Below, piece by piece: positions 16,076 through 23,471 of a stretch of DNA of 64,000 nt. The stretch covers positions 1-64,000 of the forward strand of contig CAMDMZ010000013.1 of NCBI GenBank assembly GCA_945902805.1. Direction: 5' to 3'. The translations under genes were made by a program, and so were the position numbers. The notes beneath the pieces are model-generated. The model made no database searches, was not told the DNA's origin, and was given only the letters and a program-made list of their open reading frames with translations. The DNA is from Propionivibrio dicarboxylicus. Lineage in GTDB: Bacteria > Pseudomonadota > Gammaproteobacteria > Burkholderiales > Rhodocyclaceae. The first letter of the stretch is position 1, and each line of letters opens with the position of its first letter.

Positions 16076-16342
16076 ATGCTGAGATTTAGACTACAAGAAC
16101 TGCTGGCCGAGAAACAGTTTCGCGAAGGGCGGCGGGTAACGCTGACTGAGTTATCCAAAGAAACTGGAATCAACCGAGTGACGCTATCGAAGATGGTGAA
16201 TCAGCGCGGCTATAGCACGGTAACGGATAACTTGGATCAGTTATGCCGTTTCTTTGGCTGCAAGGTTGGCGATATCGCCGAGTACGTTCCCGATCAAGAA
16301 CTGACCCCGATCGATGCACAATCTGGTCACGGAGACCAGTAG
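16076..16342 (+). CDS. XRE/Cro-type element regulator
   Basis: This 88-residue protein is mostly a Cro/CI helix-turn-helix domain (LTELSKETGINRVTLSKMVNQRG, residues 23-45, followed by LDQLCRFFGCKVGDIAEYVPD). Such single-domain regulators control integrase and excisionase expression on integrative elements. It is divergent from the excisionase-like gene across a repeat-rich operator region. Its 3' end overlaps a small palindrome (CTGGTC then GACCAG, 16323-16339). No ligand or cleavage domain is present. Confidence 0.85.
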   Translation: MLRFRLQELLAEKQFREGRRVTLTELSKETGINRVTLSKMVNQRGYSTVTDNLDQLCRFFGCKVGDIAEYVPDQELTPIDAQSGHGDQ

Positions 16343-16380
16343 TCAAAAAACTGCTTCTAGCCAGTTCCTTTAGGCGGGCC

Positions 16381-16422
16381 TGGTCACACAATAGTCACAG
16401 TTTGGTCACGGAATAGTCACAG
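16381..16422 (+). repeat. Tandem 20-bp direct repeats, candidate integrase arm sites
   Basis: TGGTCACACAATAGTCACAG (16381-16400) is repeated with two changes at 16403-16422, a 22-bp period. Each unit contains TGGTCAC and AGTCACA. Short direct repeats beside an attachment site are typical of tyrosine-integrase arm-binding sites, and the next gene to the right is the tRNA. Confidence 0.55.
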
Positions 16423-16576
16423 GATTTTTCCGTCCACCACGGGTGACCCCTGCTGTCAGTGACGCCAACGAATGATTTTGGATGACGAAACGACTCCTGG
16501 CCACAAATGCCAAGCGAGAGTTATTTGGATCTTGTTTGATTAGGGTTGCTTAAATAAGCCTTGTAAAACAAGGTAT

Positions 16577-16652
16577 TGGTGCGCTTGGCGGGGATCGAAC
16601 CCACAACCCCTGGCTTCGGAGGCCAGTACTCTATCCATTGAGCTACAAGCGC
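16577..16652 (-). tRNA. tRNA-Arg (anticodon CCG)
   Basis: Read on the minus strand, a 7-bp acceptor stem (GCGCTTG with CAAGCGC) encloses D, anticodon and T arms. The anticodon stem CTGGC/GCCAG frames the loop CTCCGAA, giving anticodon CCG for CGG codons. The T arm has GGTTCGATCC and the CCA end is encoded. It is the likely attachment site of the element to its left. A broken copy of its 5' half lies 106 bp to the right. Confidence 0.95.
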
Positions 16653-16711
16653 TGATTAGTCGTTGCGACTAAGTGAGAGCGGACCTCATTTTACCGCGCT
16701 CTCGGCGGATG

Positions 16712-16758
16712 ACCCCTGCTTTCGGAGGCCAGTACTCTATCCATTGAGCTACAAGCGC
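16712..16758 (-). pseudogene. Duplicated 5' half of tRNA-Arg (attachment-site remnant)
   Basis: This 47-bp block matches 16606-16652 of the tRNA at 45 of 47 positions and covers the acceptor 5' strand, D arm and anticodon arm, then diverges. The T arm and 3' acceptor strand are missing, so it cannot make a tRNA. On its broken side it reads TGACCCCTGCT, which also occurs at 16444-16453 beside the direct repeats, suggesting recombination with element DNA. Confidence 0.8.
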
Positions 16759-16821
16759 GCATATAAACGACATTTTGACCCTGCAGCAGAGCCAAGCAGC
16801 GGATTGTACATTGTCTCCGGA

Positions 16822-17229
16822 TCAGTCCCGCAGGTCGAAATCGAAGCTCAGGGTATTGCGTTGGTCAATCAGTGCATACTCGGCATGTCGTGGCAGGCTC
16901 TTGATCAATACCCGGCCAACGCCGCCGACCTGATCGTTCCCGGGCAGGGCGGCGGAGTCCAGCGGGTCGAAGAGCGGCGCGGCATCCTGATACACAAGAC
17001 GCAAGCCATCGGGTAGGATAATGGCCCTTAGCCAGACGGGGTTGTCACTTTCTCCCCGATAACCGTGGTGAATGGTGTTGGCGAAGACTTCTTCAATCAC
17101 CAATTCCGCGCGGTGGCGGGATAGCTGGCCCAATCCGGCCGCATCGCAAGCGGTACCAACAGCAGCCTGCAAATCAGGCAGCCGAACGAAGCGGGCAGGA
17201 AAGCGGTGTGAGGTCGTCGTCGATGACAC
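16822..17229 (-). CDS. Serine-protein kinase / anti-sigma factor (RsbW-like HATPase)
   Basis: The gene encodes about 135 residues from a GTG at 17229; the longer open frame upstream overlaps the divergent FecR gene and is not used. The protein is a GHKL ATPase of the RsbW/SpoIIAB type: LSRHRAELVIEEVFANTIHHGY holds the E-x3-N N-box, VYQDAAPLFDP replaces the usual DxGxxFDP, and GVGRVLIKSL is the G2-like loop. Such proteins phosphorylate a STAS antagonist and sequester a sigma factor or other partner. A STAS antagonist and a PP2C phosphatase are encoded 1-5 kb to the right, completing a partner-switching set. The target sigma factor is not in the window. Confidence 0.8.
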   Translation of the reverse strand: MSSTTTSHRFPARFVRLPDLQAAVGTACDAAGLGQLSRHRAELVIEEVFANTIHHGYRGESDNPVWLRAIILPDGLRLVYQDAAPLFDPLDSAALPGNDQVGGVGRVLIKSLPRHAEYALIDQRNTLSFDFDLRD

Positions 17230-17257
17230 GCCTTCGATTAGATCATGGAGAACTACG

Positions 17258-17743
17258 ATGAGTAAATCACTGAATGCATCGCCATTTGCCCGATTCCCAA
17301 GCCTTGCCGGTCTTGGCCTCACCTTCGCACTGGCCGCTGGTTCGGCGCTGGCTGCCGGAGAAGCGGGAATGATCAAGACGGCGAAGGGTTCGGTCTTGAT
17401 CGAGCGTGGCGGACAACGCACCGTGGCGGTGATCGGCGATCGTGTGATGCCCAGCGATACGCTGGTCACGGGTGCCGATGGCTCTGTGGGGATTACGCTG
17501 CGTGACAACACACGTCTTTCAGCGGGGCCGAATTCGGTCCTGAGCCTGGACAAGTTCGCCTTTGATTCGACGACCTATGCCGGCGAGCTTGATGCGTCGG
17601 TGAAGAAGGGTACCCTGTCGGTGATTTCCGGCAAACTCGCCTCGTCGTCGCCCGGCACGGTCCGATTCCGCACGCCGACATCGACGTTGGGTATTCGTGG
17701 CACCGAATTTGTGATCGAGGTTCCGGAACGAGGAGCTCGCTGA
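17258..17743 (+). CDS. FecR-domain periplasmic protein
   Basis: This 161-residue protein starts at ATG 17258 with GGAG upstream and has a clear signal peptide (GLGLTFALAAGSALAAGEAG). The FecR domain follows: GSVLIERGGQRTVAVIGDRV, then DTLVTGADGSVGITLRDNTRLSAGPNS, ending TPTSTLGIRGTEFVIEV. It is a stand-alone FecR domain without the TonB-signalling N-terminal part of classical FecR. It is translationally linked to the OmpA-like gene (TGATG) and divergent from the anti-sigma kinase. FecR domains often accompany CHASE2 proteins, as here, and may bind an envelope ligand. Confidence 0.88.
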   Translation: MSKSLNASPFARFPSLAGLGLTFALAAGSALAAGEAGMIKTAKGSVLIERGGQRTVAVIGDRVMPSDTLVTGADGSVGITLRDNTRLSAGPNSVLSLDKFAFDSTTYAGELDASVKKGTLSVISGKLASSSPGTVRFRTPTSTLGIRGTEFVIEVPERGAR

Positions 17744-18357
17744 TGTCTGCTCTTCTCGGTGTTGCGGCCATTGCCGCGCTGGTCTATTTCAATCAACCCG
17801 AACCGCCACCACCGGTTGAGCCGCCCAGCGATCGCGTAGTGCTGCTGCCGGACGAAAACGGCAAGGTCGGCAAAGTGGTGGTGATTACTGAAGGTGCCGA
17901 GCAATTGCTGGCCACGGCCTACGCCGGTGCCAAGGTGCTGACTGGCGGCAAGATCGAACTGGCGACCGAGGATGCCGCCTCGGTGCAGCTGCGCTACGGC
18001 GCCGCGCTGGGTGCGCGACCCCAAAAGGCGGTGAGTTACACGGTCTATTTCGTCAGCGGACGTGAAGAATTAACCCCTGAATCAGTTTCTGTGGTGACCG
18101 AGCTGAAAGCCGAATTGGCACGCCGTGCCGCTCCCGAGGTGACGGTGATCGGACATACCGATCGGGTTGGCAAGGCTGAAGCGAACGATGCGCTGTCGAT
18201 CAAGCGGGCACAGATTCTGCGTACCATGCTGATCGCGCAGGGCGTTGCGAGCACCGCTATCGAGGCAGCCGGACGCGGCGAGCGCGAGCCACTGGTGCCG
18301 ACCGCCGACGAGGTGGCCGAGCCGAAGAATCGGCGCGTCGAGATCAGCGTGCGCTGA
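17743..18357 (+). CDS. OmpA-family peptidoglycan-binding protein
   Basis: This 204-residue protein has one N-terminal membrane anchor (residues 2-17), a proline-rich linker (PEPPPPVEPP), a middle region of unknown fold, and a C-terminal OmpA/MotB domain. The latter shows VYFVSGREELTPES, VIGHTDRVGKAEANDALSIKRAQ and EPKNRRVEISV, the residues that bind diaminopimelate in peptidoglycan. Its ATG overlaps the FecR stop. It ends 55 bp from the convergent CHASE2-PP2C gene, with a motif copy and hairpin between them. It probably anchors the FecR sensor complex to the cell wall. Confidence 0.88.
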   Translation: MSALLGVAAIAALVYFNQPEPPPPVEPPSDRVVLLPDENGKVGKVVVITEGAEQLLATAYAGAKVLTGGKIELATEDAASVQLRYGAALGARPQKAVSYTVYFVSGREELTPESVSVVTELKAELARRAAPEVTVIGHTDRVGKAEANDALSIKRAQILRTMLIAQGVASTAIEAAGRGEREPLVPTADEVAEPKNRRVEISVR

Positions 18358-18379
18358 TTACACCAGACCGCAAACCGTT

Positions 18380-18414
18380 GGTGCAGGCGCCGTAGCGCCA
18401 GCACCGACTTTTTC
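18380..18414 (+). terminator. Hairpin plus T tract between convergent genes
   Basis: GGTGC-A-GGCGC, loop CGTA, GCGCC-A-GCACC (18380-18405) forms a stable stem with one A-A mismatch and is followed by GACTTTTT. It suits a rho-independent terminator for the FecR-ompA transcript. Its right arm and T tract are part of motif copy 2. Confidence 0.7.
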
Positions 18415-18416
18415 AG
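18387..18416 (-). repeat. Dispersed AAAGTCGG motif, copy 2 (at PP2C stop codon)
   Basis: The core at 18396-18411 matches AAAGTCGGYGMTGGCG exactly on the minus strand. It begins within the TGA stop of the CHASE2-PP2C gene (GCTGAAAAAGTCGG) and lies in the 55-bp gap before the convergent ompA-like gene. Confidence 0.8.
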
Positions 18417-20629
18417 CGTCGTTGCAGGGCCAGCAAGGCCAGATCATCGGCCGCCTCGGCGCTGCCGACAAAGCCGCGCAAGTCGGTGCGCACCGCCGCA
18501 ACCAGACCATCGGCATCGATTCCAACGGCCATGGCAGACAACGCGGCGAGCAGCCGTTCGCTACCATAGAGTTCGCGGAGGGCGTTCTGGCCCTCGGTAA
18601 GTCCGTCGGTAAACAGCAGAACCGTTTCGCCGGGCGCCAGCAGAAATTCTTCGACCGCGTAGGGAAAGTCATCGAGTACGCACATCGGCGGACCGCTGGC
18701 GGCGGCAAGCGGTTCGACTGTGCCATCGCGGCGGCGACACAGCGGGGCATCATGGCCGGCATTGCACAGCAGCAGTTGACCGCTGGTGGCGTCGTAGATC
18801 CCGGCTACGGCGGTAACAAACAACGATTCCGGATTCTCGGCGCTGATTTCACGATTCGCGGTCTCCATGATGGCCGGCAGGTGCCGGTCGCCACGTCGCG
18901 CCGCGCTTTTGGCCAGCGCTTTGGTTACTGCCATAAACAGGCTGGCCGGCAAGCCCTTGCCGGAAACGTCGCCAATGACGAAGAACAGATGGCTGGAATC
19001 CAGCATGAAGAAATCGTAAAGATCACCGCCCACCTCGCGTGCCGGCTCCAGCAGCGCCGCCACCGCGAAGCGTGTTTCGTGGGCGAAGACGTTGGCCGGC
19101 AGGGGCAGCGATTTGAGCTGGATCTGGCGCGCAGCGGCGAGTTCGCCATTCACCCGCGCCGCTTCCTCGCGCATGCGTTGCTGGTTGGCGGCCAGACGCG
19201 TGTTGTCGTGCCCGATCTCGATCAGCGCACTCGCCACCAGACTCGCCAGCAGCGCCGAATAGCCGATGAAGAGCGAGGCCGCATCAAACAACAAGCCGCT
19301 GAACTTGAACAAGACGAAGCCGGCGGTCAGGCAGGCGACGTTAAGCGCGGTGACCAGTCCGGTCGCAGTTCGCGGGCTGTTGTTCGGGAACGCCGCGCTA
19401 AAACTCTGGTGGCGTGGAATCAGCCAGATCATGAGTAGGCCGATGCTCACCAGCAGCAGGGTTTCGATATGCCTGATCCACACCGGGCGGCGCAGCAGGC
19501 TGCCCTCGACCAGGCTTTCGAGCAGTTGGGCATGAATCTCAATGCCAGGGACGACTTCGCGCAATGGCGTCGTATGCTGGTCTTGCAAACCGGAACCGGT
19601 GATGCCGATCAGCACCAGCTTGCCGACAATCTGTTCCGGCTTGATGCGCCCGGCAAGCACATCAACGGCTGAAATGGCGCGGGCGCGGCCAGTATCGTCA
19701 TGGGCAAAATGGAGCCAGACCGCGCTGCTGCTTTCGGTGGCAATTTGAAGTTCACCAATGCTGACTTGGCTGATTCCACTGTCGTCGATCAGGCTCGTAA
19801 TGGTGACGGCTGGGTCCGCGTTCTTTGCGTGGGCGACGCGCAGCATTTCCGGCGCAAGCGCCGGCACCACCTGATCATTGACGGCCACCAACAAAGGGAA
19901 GCGGCGCACGATGGCGTCGTCGGTGTCGACCGACAAGATCGCTTGGCCGTGCGCTGCGGCCTGCAAGCGCGGCAAGCTGGCGAGCACCCACGGGTAGTGG
20001 CGCAGATAGGGCAGGGGATCGCCCCCTTCAGCGGCGACCTCGAAGCTGCGCAGGCCACTGGTCGTGGATAGGGTCTGCACGGCGAAGCCGGCGGCACCCA
20101 GAACACTGGGCGCGGCGCGCAGTGCAGTGGCGAGAACGTCATCGTGGCGTGGCAGCCGTCCAAGTTCTGCTACAAGGGCCTCCTTGCCGGCGGGGAGATT
20201 GGCCGCCACCTGTTCGGGCGAAGTGGCGTCAGCTTCCGGCATGTAGATGTCGAGTCCGATCGCTGCTGGCTTATGCGCGTTGATCGCGTCGATCAGTGCC
20301 GCCAGATAAAGTCGCGGCCAGGGCCATTGGCCGATTTGCTTGAGGCTAGCCTCATCAATTTCGACGACGGTAACGGACGATGACGCTGTGCCCGACGAGA
20401 CTCGCGGGGCAAGCCGCTGATAACGATCGAAGAGAAATTCGCGGCCGCTACGAAAAGGCTGCATCAGGGCAAACCGCAGGCTGCTACTCCAGTGCGGGTT
20501 ATCGCCCGTCGGCCGCGACGCATCACCGAGCAGGCTGAACAGCGTCAAAATGACCAGAATCAGCAAGGCCACCGGGCGGCCGCTGCCGGTCCGGAAGATA
20601 CGTTGCAACACGCCGGGACGGGGGGTCAC
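18413..20629 (-). CDS. CHASE2 sensor with PP2C (SpoIIE/RsbU-type) phosphatase
   Basis: This 738-residue protein has a first membrane segment near residue 18-35, an extracytoplasmic CHASE2 domain (about 55-385, with VVEIDEASLKQIGQWPWPR, PAAIGLDIYMPE, LVLIGITG), two to three further membrane segments (about 390-480), a coiled-coil linker and a PP2C domain. Phosphatase motifs are VGGDLYDFF, FVIGDVSGKGLPA, NAGHDAPL and FTDGLTEGQN, with all metal-binding aspartates present. It should dephosphorylate the STAS antagonist of the same operon in response to an envelope signal. GTG 20629 overlaps the stop of the MBL gene (GTGA). Confidence 0.92.
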   Translation of the reverse strand: MTPRPGVLQRIFRTGSGRPVALLILVILTLFSLLGDASRPTGDNPHWSSSLRFALMQPFRSGREFLFDRYQRLAPRVSSGTASSSVTVVEIDEASLKQIGQWPWPRLYLAALIDAINAHKPAAIGLDIYMPEADATSPEQVAANLPAGKEALVAELGRLPRHDDVLATALRAAPSVLGAAGFAVQTLSTTSGLRSFEVAAEGGDPLPYLRHYPWVLASLPRLQAAAHGQAILSVDTDDAIVRRFPLLVAVNDQVVPALAPEMLRVAHAKNADPAVTITSLIDDSGISQVSIGELQIATESSSAVWLHFAHDDTGRARAISAVDVLAGRIKPEQIVGKLVLIGITGSGLQDQHTTPLREVVPGIEIHAQLLESLVEGSLLRRPVWIRHIETLLLVSIGLLMIWLIPRHQSFSAAFPNNSPRTATGLVTALNVACLTAGFVLFKFSGLLFDAASLFIGYSALLASLVASALIEIGHDNTRLAANQQRMREEAARVNGELAAARQIQLKSLPLPANVFAHETRFAVAALLEPAREVGGDLYDFFMLDSSHLFFVIGDVSGKGLPASLFMAVTKALAKSAARRGDRHLPAIMETANREISAENPESLFVTAVAGIYDATSGQLLLCNAGHDAPLCRRRDGTVEPLAAASGPPMCVLDDFPYAVEEFLLAPGETVLLFTDGLTEGQNALRELYGSERLLAALSAMAVGIDADGLVAAVRTDLRGFVGSAEAADDLALLALQRR

Positions 20630-21591
20630 AAGCTGACTTCGAGCCCGTCGTAGGCGCTGATGATTTCCAGCGCTCGACCGTCACGCGTAAGCGCTTCGAA
20701 GCGACGCGTTTCGTCCAGGACTTGCGCGATCTGTGCATCATCGTGCGCCGGTTCATGATGAAACAAGACCAGGTGTCGGGCAGCGGCGAGCTGACACAAC
20801 TCGACACCGACAATGTTGGAGGAGTGGCCCCAGTCGGCCTTGACCGAGACGGCGTCGGCCAGCGAATACATCGCATCGAACACCACCAGATCGGCGTCGG
20901 CAAAAAACTCGGCGAAGCGCTTGCGTTCGTCGGTGTCCTCCAGCCGATGTTCAGAATCGGTCGAATAGACGACCACGCGATCATCGCATTCCAGCCGCCA
21001 GCCGTAAGAGTCGCCTCCATGACGCTGCTTTTTCATGGTGATGAAAAAGTCGGTGATGGCGAGACGGCGCCCGGGCTCGACGATATCGAATTCGATTTGC
21101 GCGCCAAGGTGTTCGAAGCCAACGGGGAACCCTGGATGGTCCTGTTGCTGGGCAAACGCGGCAGCGACTTCTGCATGCCCGCTGTGAATGATGATGCGGT
21201 TGCCGGGAATGTAGGCTGGCGCGAAAAACGGAAAGCCCATGACGTGGTCCCAATGCAGATGGGACATGAAGACATGGTAGGTCTGCGGCGTTTTGCCGTG
21301 GCGGGCGAGCAGCGCCTGACCGAGCGCACGAGCACCGCTGCCGAGGTCAAAGAGGATGTGGGTATCGCCATACTGGCCGTTGTCACGCTGGATTTCGAGA
21401 CAGCTCGAATGGCCACCATAGGTGCCGCGCACGGCGAAGGGCAGGCTGTCGACATAGTGTTCGATGGCGCCGGCAGTATCAAGCCGCTGGCCTGCGGCTC
21501 CGGTGAGTGCCGCGATCAGTTTGTGCCGGATATGCTCCGAGGTGAGCGAGACCGGAATCGAGCCGCGCGTACCCCAGAAGCGGACGATCAT
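20626..21591 (-). CDS. MBL-fold metallo-hydrolase
   Basis: This 321-residue soluble protein has the N-terminal FWGTRGSIPVS strand and the metal motif SHLHWDH (HxHxDH) of the RNase Z/phosphodiesterase-like branch of the metallo-beta-lactamase superfamily. GGHSSCLEI, DLGSGARALG and further histidines (DSEHR, FHHEP) complete the site. It overlaps by four bases both the upstream STAS gene and the downstream CHASE2-PP2C gene, so it is a fixed part of the partner-switching operon. Related proteins hydrolyse cyclic nucleotides, which would make it an output or tuning enzyme, but its substrate is not shown. The segment GRRLAITDFF is encoded across motif copy 3. Confidence 0.88.
   Translation of the reverse strand: MIVRFWGTRGSIPVSLTSEHIRHKLIAALTGAAGQRLDTAGAIEHYVDSLPFAVRGTYGGHSSCLEIQRDNGQYGDTHILFDLGSGARALGQALLARHGKTPQTYHVFMSHLHWDHVMGFPFFAPAYIPGNRIIIHSGHAEVAAAFAQQQDHPGFPVGFEHLGAQIEFDIVEPGRRLAITDFFITMKKQRHGGDSYGWRLECDDRVVVYSTDSEHRLEDTDERKRFAEFFADADLVVFDAMYSLADAVSVKADWGHSSNIVGVELCQLAAARHLVLFHHEPAHDDAQIAQVLDETRRFEALTRDGRALEIISAYDGLEVSL
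21043..21072 (+). repeat. Dispersed AAAGTCGG motif, copy 3 (inside MBL gene)
   Basis: The core at 21046-21061 matches exactly. It is antisense to the gene and encodes RRLAITDF in a position normally conserved in the MBL family, without an obvious insertion. It is identical over 25 bases to copy 9 in ubiJ. Confidence 0.8.
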
Positions 21592-21941
21592 GTCGCCGGA
21601 GTTGCCAATGCGGCTGCCGCTGTAGCGACCGATTCGTGAATCTTGAACACCATGTCGAAGCGGCTGATCTGGAAAATCTCCCGCACGACAGGCTGCAGCC
21701 CGACGATCGCCATTTGTCCGTGCTGCGCGGTGACTTGTCGGGCGGCCAGCATCAGGACACGCAAGCCCACGCTACTGATATAGGAAATTCCGGAAAAGTC
21801 GAGGATCAGCGGGGCGTCGACGCTACAACTGGCTATGTGCGGTTCCAGCGTCAGGCGCAATTGCTCGGCCGTTGCCTGGTCAATACGCCCTTGCAAGGCG
21901 ACGACGAGAACATTGCCGAGTTGTCGGGTCGTGACATCCAT
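21588..21941 (-). CDS. STAS-domain anti-sigma factor antagonist (RsbV/SpoIIAA-like)
   Basis: This 117-residue single STAS domain protein begins MDVTTRQLGNVLVVALQGRID. The phosphorylation loop reads LDFSGISYISSVGLRVL; by alignment to RsbV (YMDSTGLGV) the phosphorylated residue is S57. It is the first gene of the operon with the MBL hydrolase and the CHASE2-PP2C phosphatase, all overlapping by four bases. The expected cycle is phosphorylation by the RsbW-like kinase at 16822-17229 and dephosphorylation by the PP2C domain. The alanine-rich tail (ATAAAALATPAT) is outside the fold. Confidence 0.9.
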   Translation of the reverse strand: MDVTTRQLGNVLVVALQGRIDQATAEQLRLTLEPHIASCSVDAPLILDFSGISYISSVGLRVLMLAARQVTAQHGQMAIVGLQPVVREIFQISRFDMVFKIHESVATAAAALATPAT

Positions 21942-22044
21942 GGAAATTCGATCGCGTGAGAATTCAGGGACAGGGAGTAAAACAGCTTAAAGCAGCTTTG
22001 ATGCCGGCTGCAAGCAAAAACGCAAATCCATTATAGAAGGCCAC

Positions 22045-22073
22045 CATGACGTTAGTGCGGCATTGGCTATAAT
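22045..22073 (+). promoter_or_regulatory. Likely sigma-70 promoter of the cytochrome c gene
   Basis: A perfect -10 TATAAT (22068-22073) lies 47 bases upstream of the chosen ATG, with a weak -35 (ATGACG, 22046-22051) at 16-bp spacing. The promoter falls inside the upstream open-frame extension, which argues against the start at 22063. Confidence 0.6.
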
Positions 22074-22119
22074 TCATAAATCAACTTTTGCAGAATTACT
22101 TGCTACCGAGGAGATTTCG

Positions 22120-22827
22120 ATGCGCCAGTCCAAGCTTGCCTCAGCCCTTGCTACCGCCATGGGTGGCCTTCTTGTTGTCTCGATGAGCTCGGCATTTGCC
22201 ATGGGTAATCGGCCGGCCGAAGATCCCGAAGGTGCAAATAATCGCATTGTCCCGGTCGCCAAGGTGCAACTCGCCGCTGCCGCAACCACGGTCGGCAAGG
22301 AGCGCACCGGTGAAGAGCTTTACAAGGCCGTCTGTGGTGCCTGTCACGAAACCGGTGTTGCCGGCGCACCGAAAATCGGCGACAAGACTGCCTGGGCGCC
22401 ACGCATCAAACTGGGCCTTGATGGATTGTTGAAATCAGCTATCGCGGGCAAGAACGCGATGCCGCCCAAGGGTGGCTCGGATGCCAACGATAACGAGTTG
22501 GCAGCAGCGATCGTTTTTTTGGCCAACAAGTCGGGAGCCAGTTTCAAGGAGCCTAAGGCCGGCGTGGCAGCAGCGTCCACTGCCGCCCGTAGCGGCGAAC
22601 AGGTAGTCAAGGCCGCTTGCTTCAAGTGCCACGATGGCACCGAAGCAGCCGCACCCAAGATTGGCGATAAGACGGCCTGGGCGCCGCGCGTCTCCAAAGG
22701 GGTGGATAAGCTTGTCAGTGCCGCGATCAAGGGTCACGGCAAAATGCCCGCGCGTGGCGGTCTGGCCGATGCGACCGACCCGGAAGTTCGTGCCGCCATC
22801 GAATACATGTTCAACGCCGCCAAATAA
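22120..22827 (+). CDS. Periplasmic diheme cytochrome c (cytochrome c5 type)
   Basis: The ATG at 22120 is chosen because it follows GAGGAG at good spacing and begins a normal signal peptide (MRQSKLASALATAMGGLLVVSMSSAFA). The mature protein carries two tandem class I cytochrome domains of about 80 residues, each with a heme site (CGACH and CFKCH) and a distal methionine in NAMPPKGG or GKMPARGG. The repeated PKIGDKTAWAPR segment shows that the domains arose by duplication. Such c5-type proteins shuttle electrons to terminal oxidases or other periplasmic acceptors. It stands alone with its own promoter and terminator. Confidence 0.92.
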   Translation: MRQSKLASALATAMGGLLVVSMSSAFAMGNRPAEDPEGANNRIVPVAKVQLAAAATTVGKERTGEELYKAVCGACHETGVAGAPKIGDKTAWAPRIKLGLDGLLKSAIAGKNAMPPKGGSDANDNELAAAIVFLANKSGASFKEPKAGVAAASTAARSGEQVVKAACFKCHDGTEAAAPKIGDKTAWAPRVSKGVDKLVSAAIKGHGKMPARGGLADATDPEVRAAIEYMFNAAK

Positions 22828-22854
22828 GCCGAATACCACTACTCAGCAGCGATC

Positions 22855-22887
22855 AACGGGGAGGCTACGGCCTCCCCGTTGTTTTTG
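22855..22887 (+). terminator. Rho-independent terminator of the cytochrome c gene
   Basis: AACGGGGAGG pairs perfectly with CCTCCCCGTT around a 6-base loop and is followed by GTTTTTG. It also overlaps the stop codon of the convergent SpoIIAA-like gene, so it may serve both directions. Confidence 0.85.
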
Positions 22888-23260
22888 TCGTCGGGGGCAG
22901 GGCAAGCCATTCCATGGCGTTCGTCATGGATTCAAAGATGCGTGTCAAGTAGGCGTTCAATGGCGAATTGGCAAACTGCGTTGATGTCGCCACGATAGCG
23001 GGCGCCGTCGCCACGGTGGCGACCCTGATACGCGAATTCGTCATTGCGGCAGCGCCGTCAATGGCGGAAATCTCATCAATGGCGTTTGGCGTGAGCGCAA
23101 ACCCACTTACATCGAGAAAGTCGTTTATCACGTAGTGCAAGCTGTCGAAGCGTTCATCCGCTTGTATTTCAACAACAACCGCGAGCAACTCGCTGCCGGT
23201 GACATGCCCGAAAAAGCGCCTAACGACACCTCCGGGTTTCCAGTGAATTTCATAGCCCAT
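22865..23260 (-). CDS. SpoIIAA/STAS-like protein of unknown role
   Basis: This 131-residue protein begins MGYEIHWKPGGVVRRFFGHVTGSELL and contains a FDSLHYVINDFLDVSGF segment, then RIRVATVATAPAIVA and LTRIFESMTNAMEWL. The pattern is that of small SpoIIAA-like (STAS-related) proteins in betaproteobacteria whose function is not known. It lacks the DS/SS phosphorylation loop of RsbV. It converges on the cytochrome c gene, with its stop codon inside the shared hairpin. Confidence 0.65.
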   Translation of the reverse strand: MGYEIHWKPGGVVRRFFGHVTGSELLAVVVEIQADERFDSLHYVINDFLDVSGFALTPNAIDEISAIDGAAAMTNSRIRVATVATAPAIVATSTQFANSPLNAYLTRIFESMTNAMEWLALPPTTKTTGRP

Positions 23261-23471
23261 AGTTGTGGCGTGGCAGCAATTGTGTAAAACGGATCAGGAG
23301 TAGTCGGCAAGGACAATTGATTTTCTTGTGCAGCGCCGGGTGAAAATGCAATCGGTCAGATGCTATGCTACTAACATCCGCAAAGCATGACATCGCTATT
23401 TGTAGGGATGAAGTGCATATTGCGATGCGATATAACCTTGGATTCATTCACGCCAACCGCGCCCCTATCCC

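Noticed and set aside
18245-19438. 397-codon open frame on the plus strand
   Set aside because: It is antisense to the CHASE2-PP2C gene, which has complete catalytic motifs.
20722-21639. 305-codon open frame on the plus strand
   Set aside because: It is antisense to the MBL-fold hydrolase and has no recognisable domain.
22063-22119. Upstream start for the cytochrome c gene
   Set aside because: It would place the -10 box inside the gene and spoil the signal peptide; ATG 22120 has a good ribosome-binding site.
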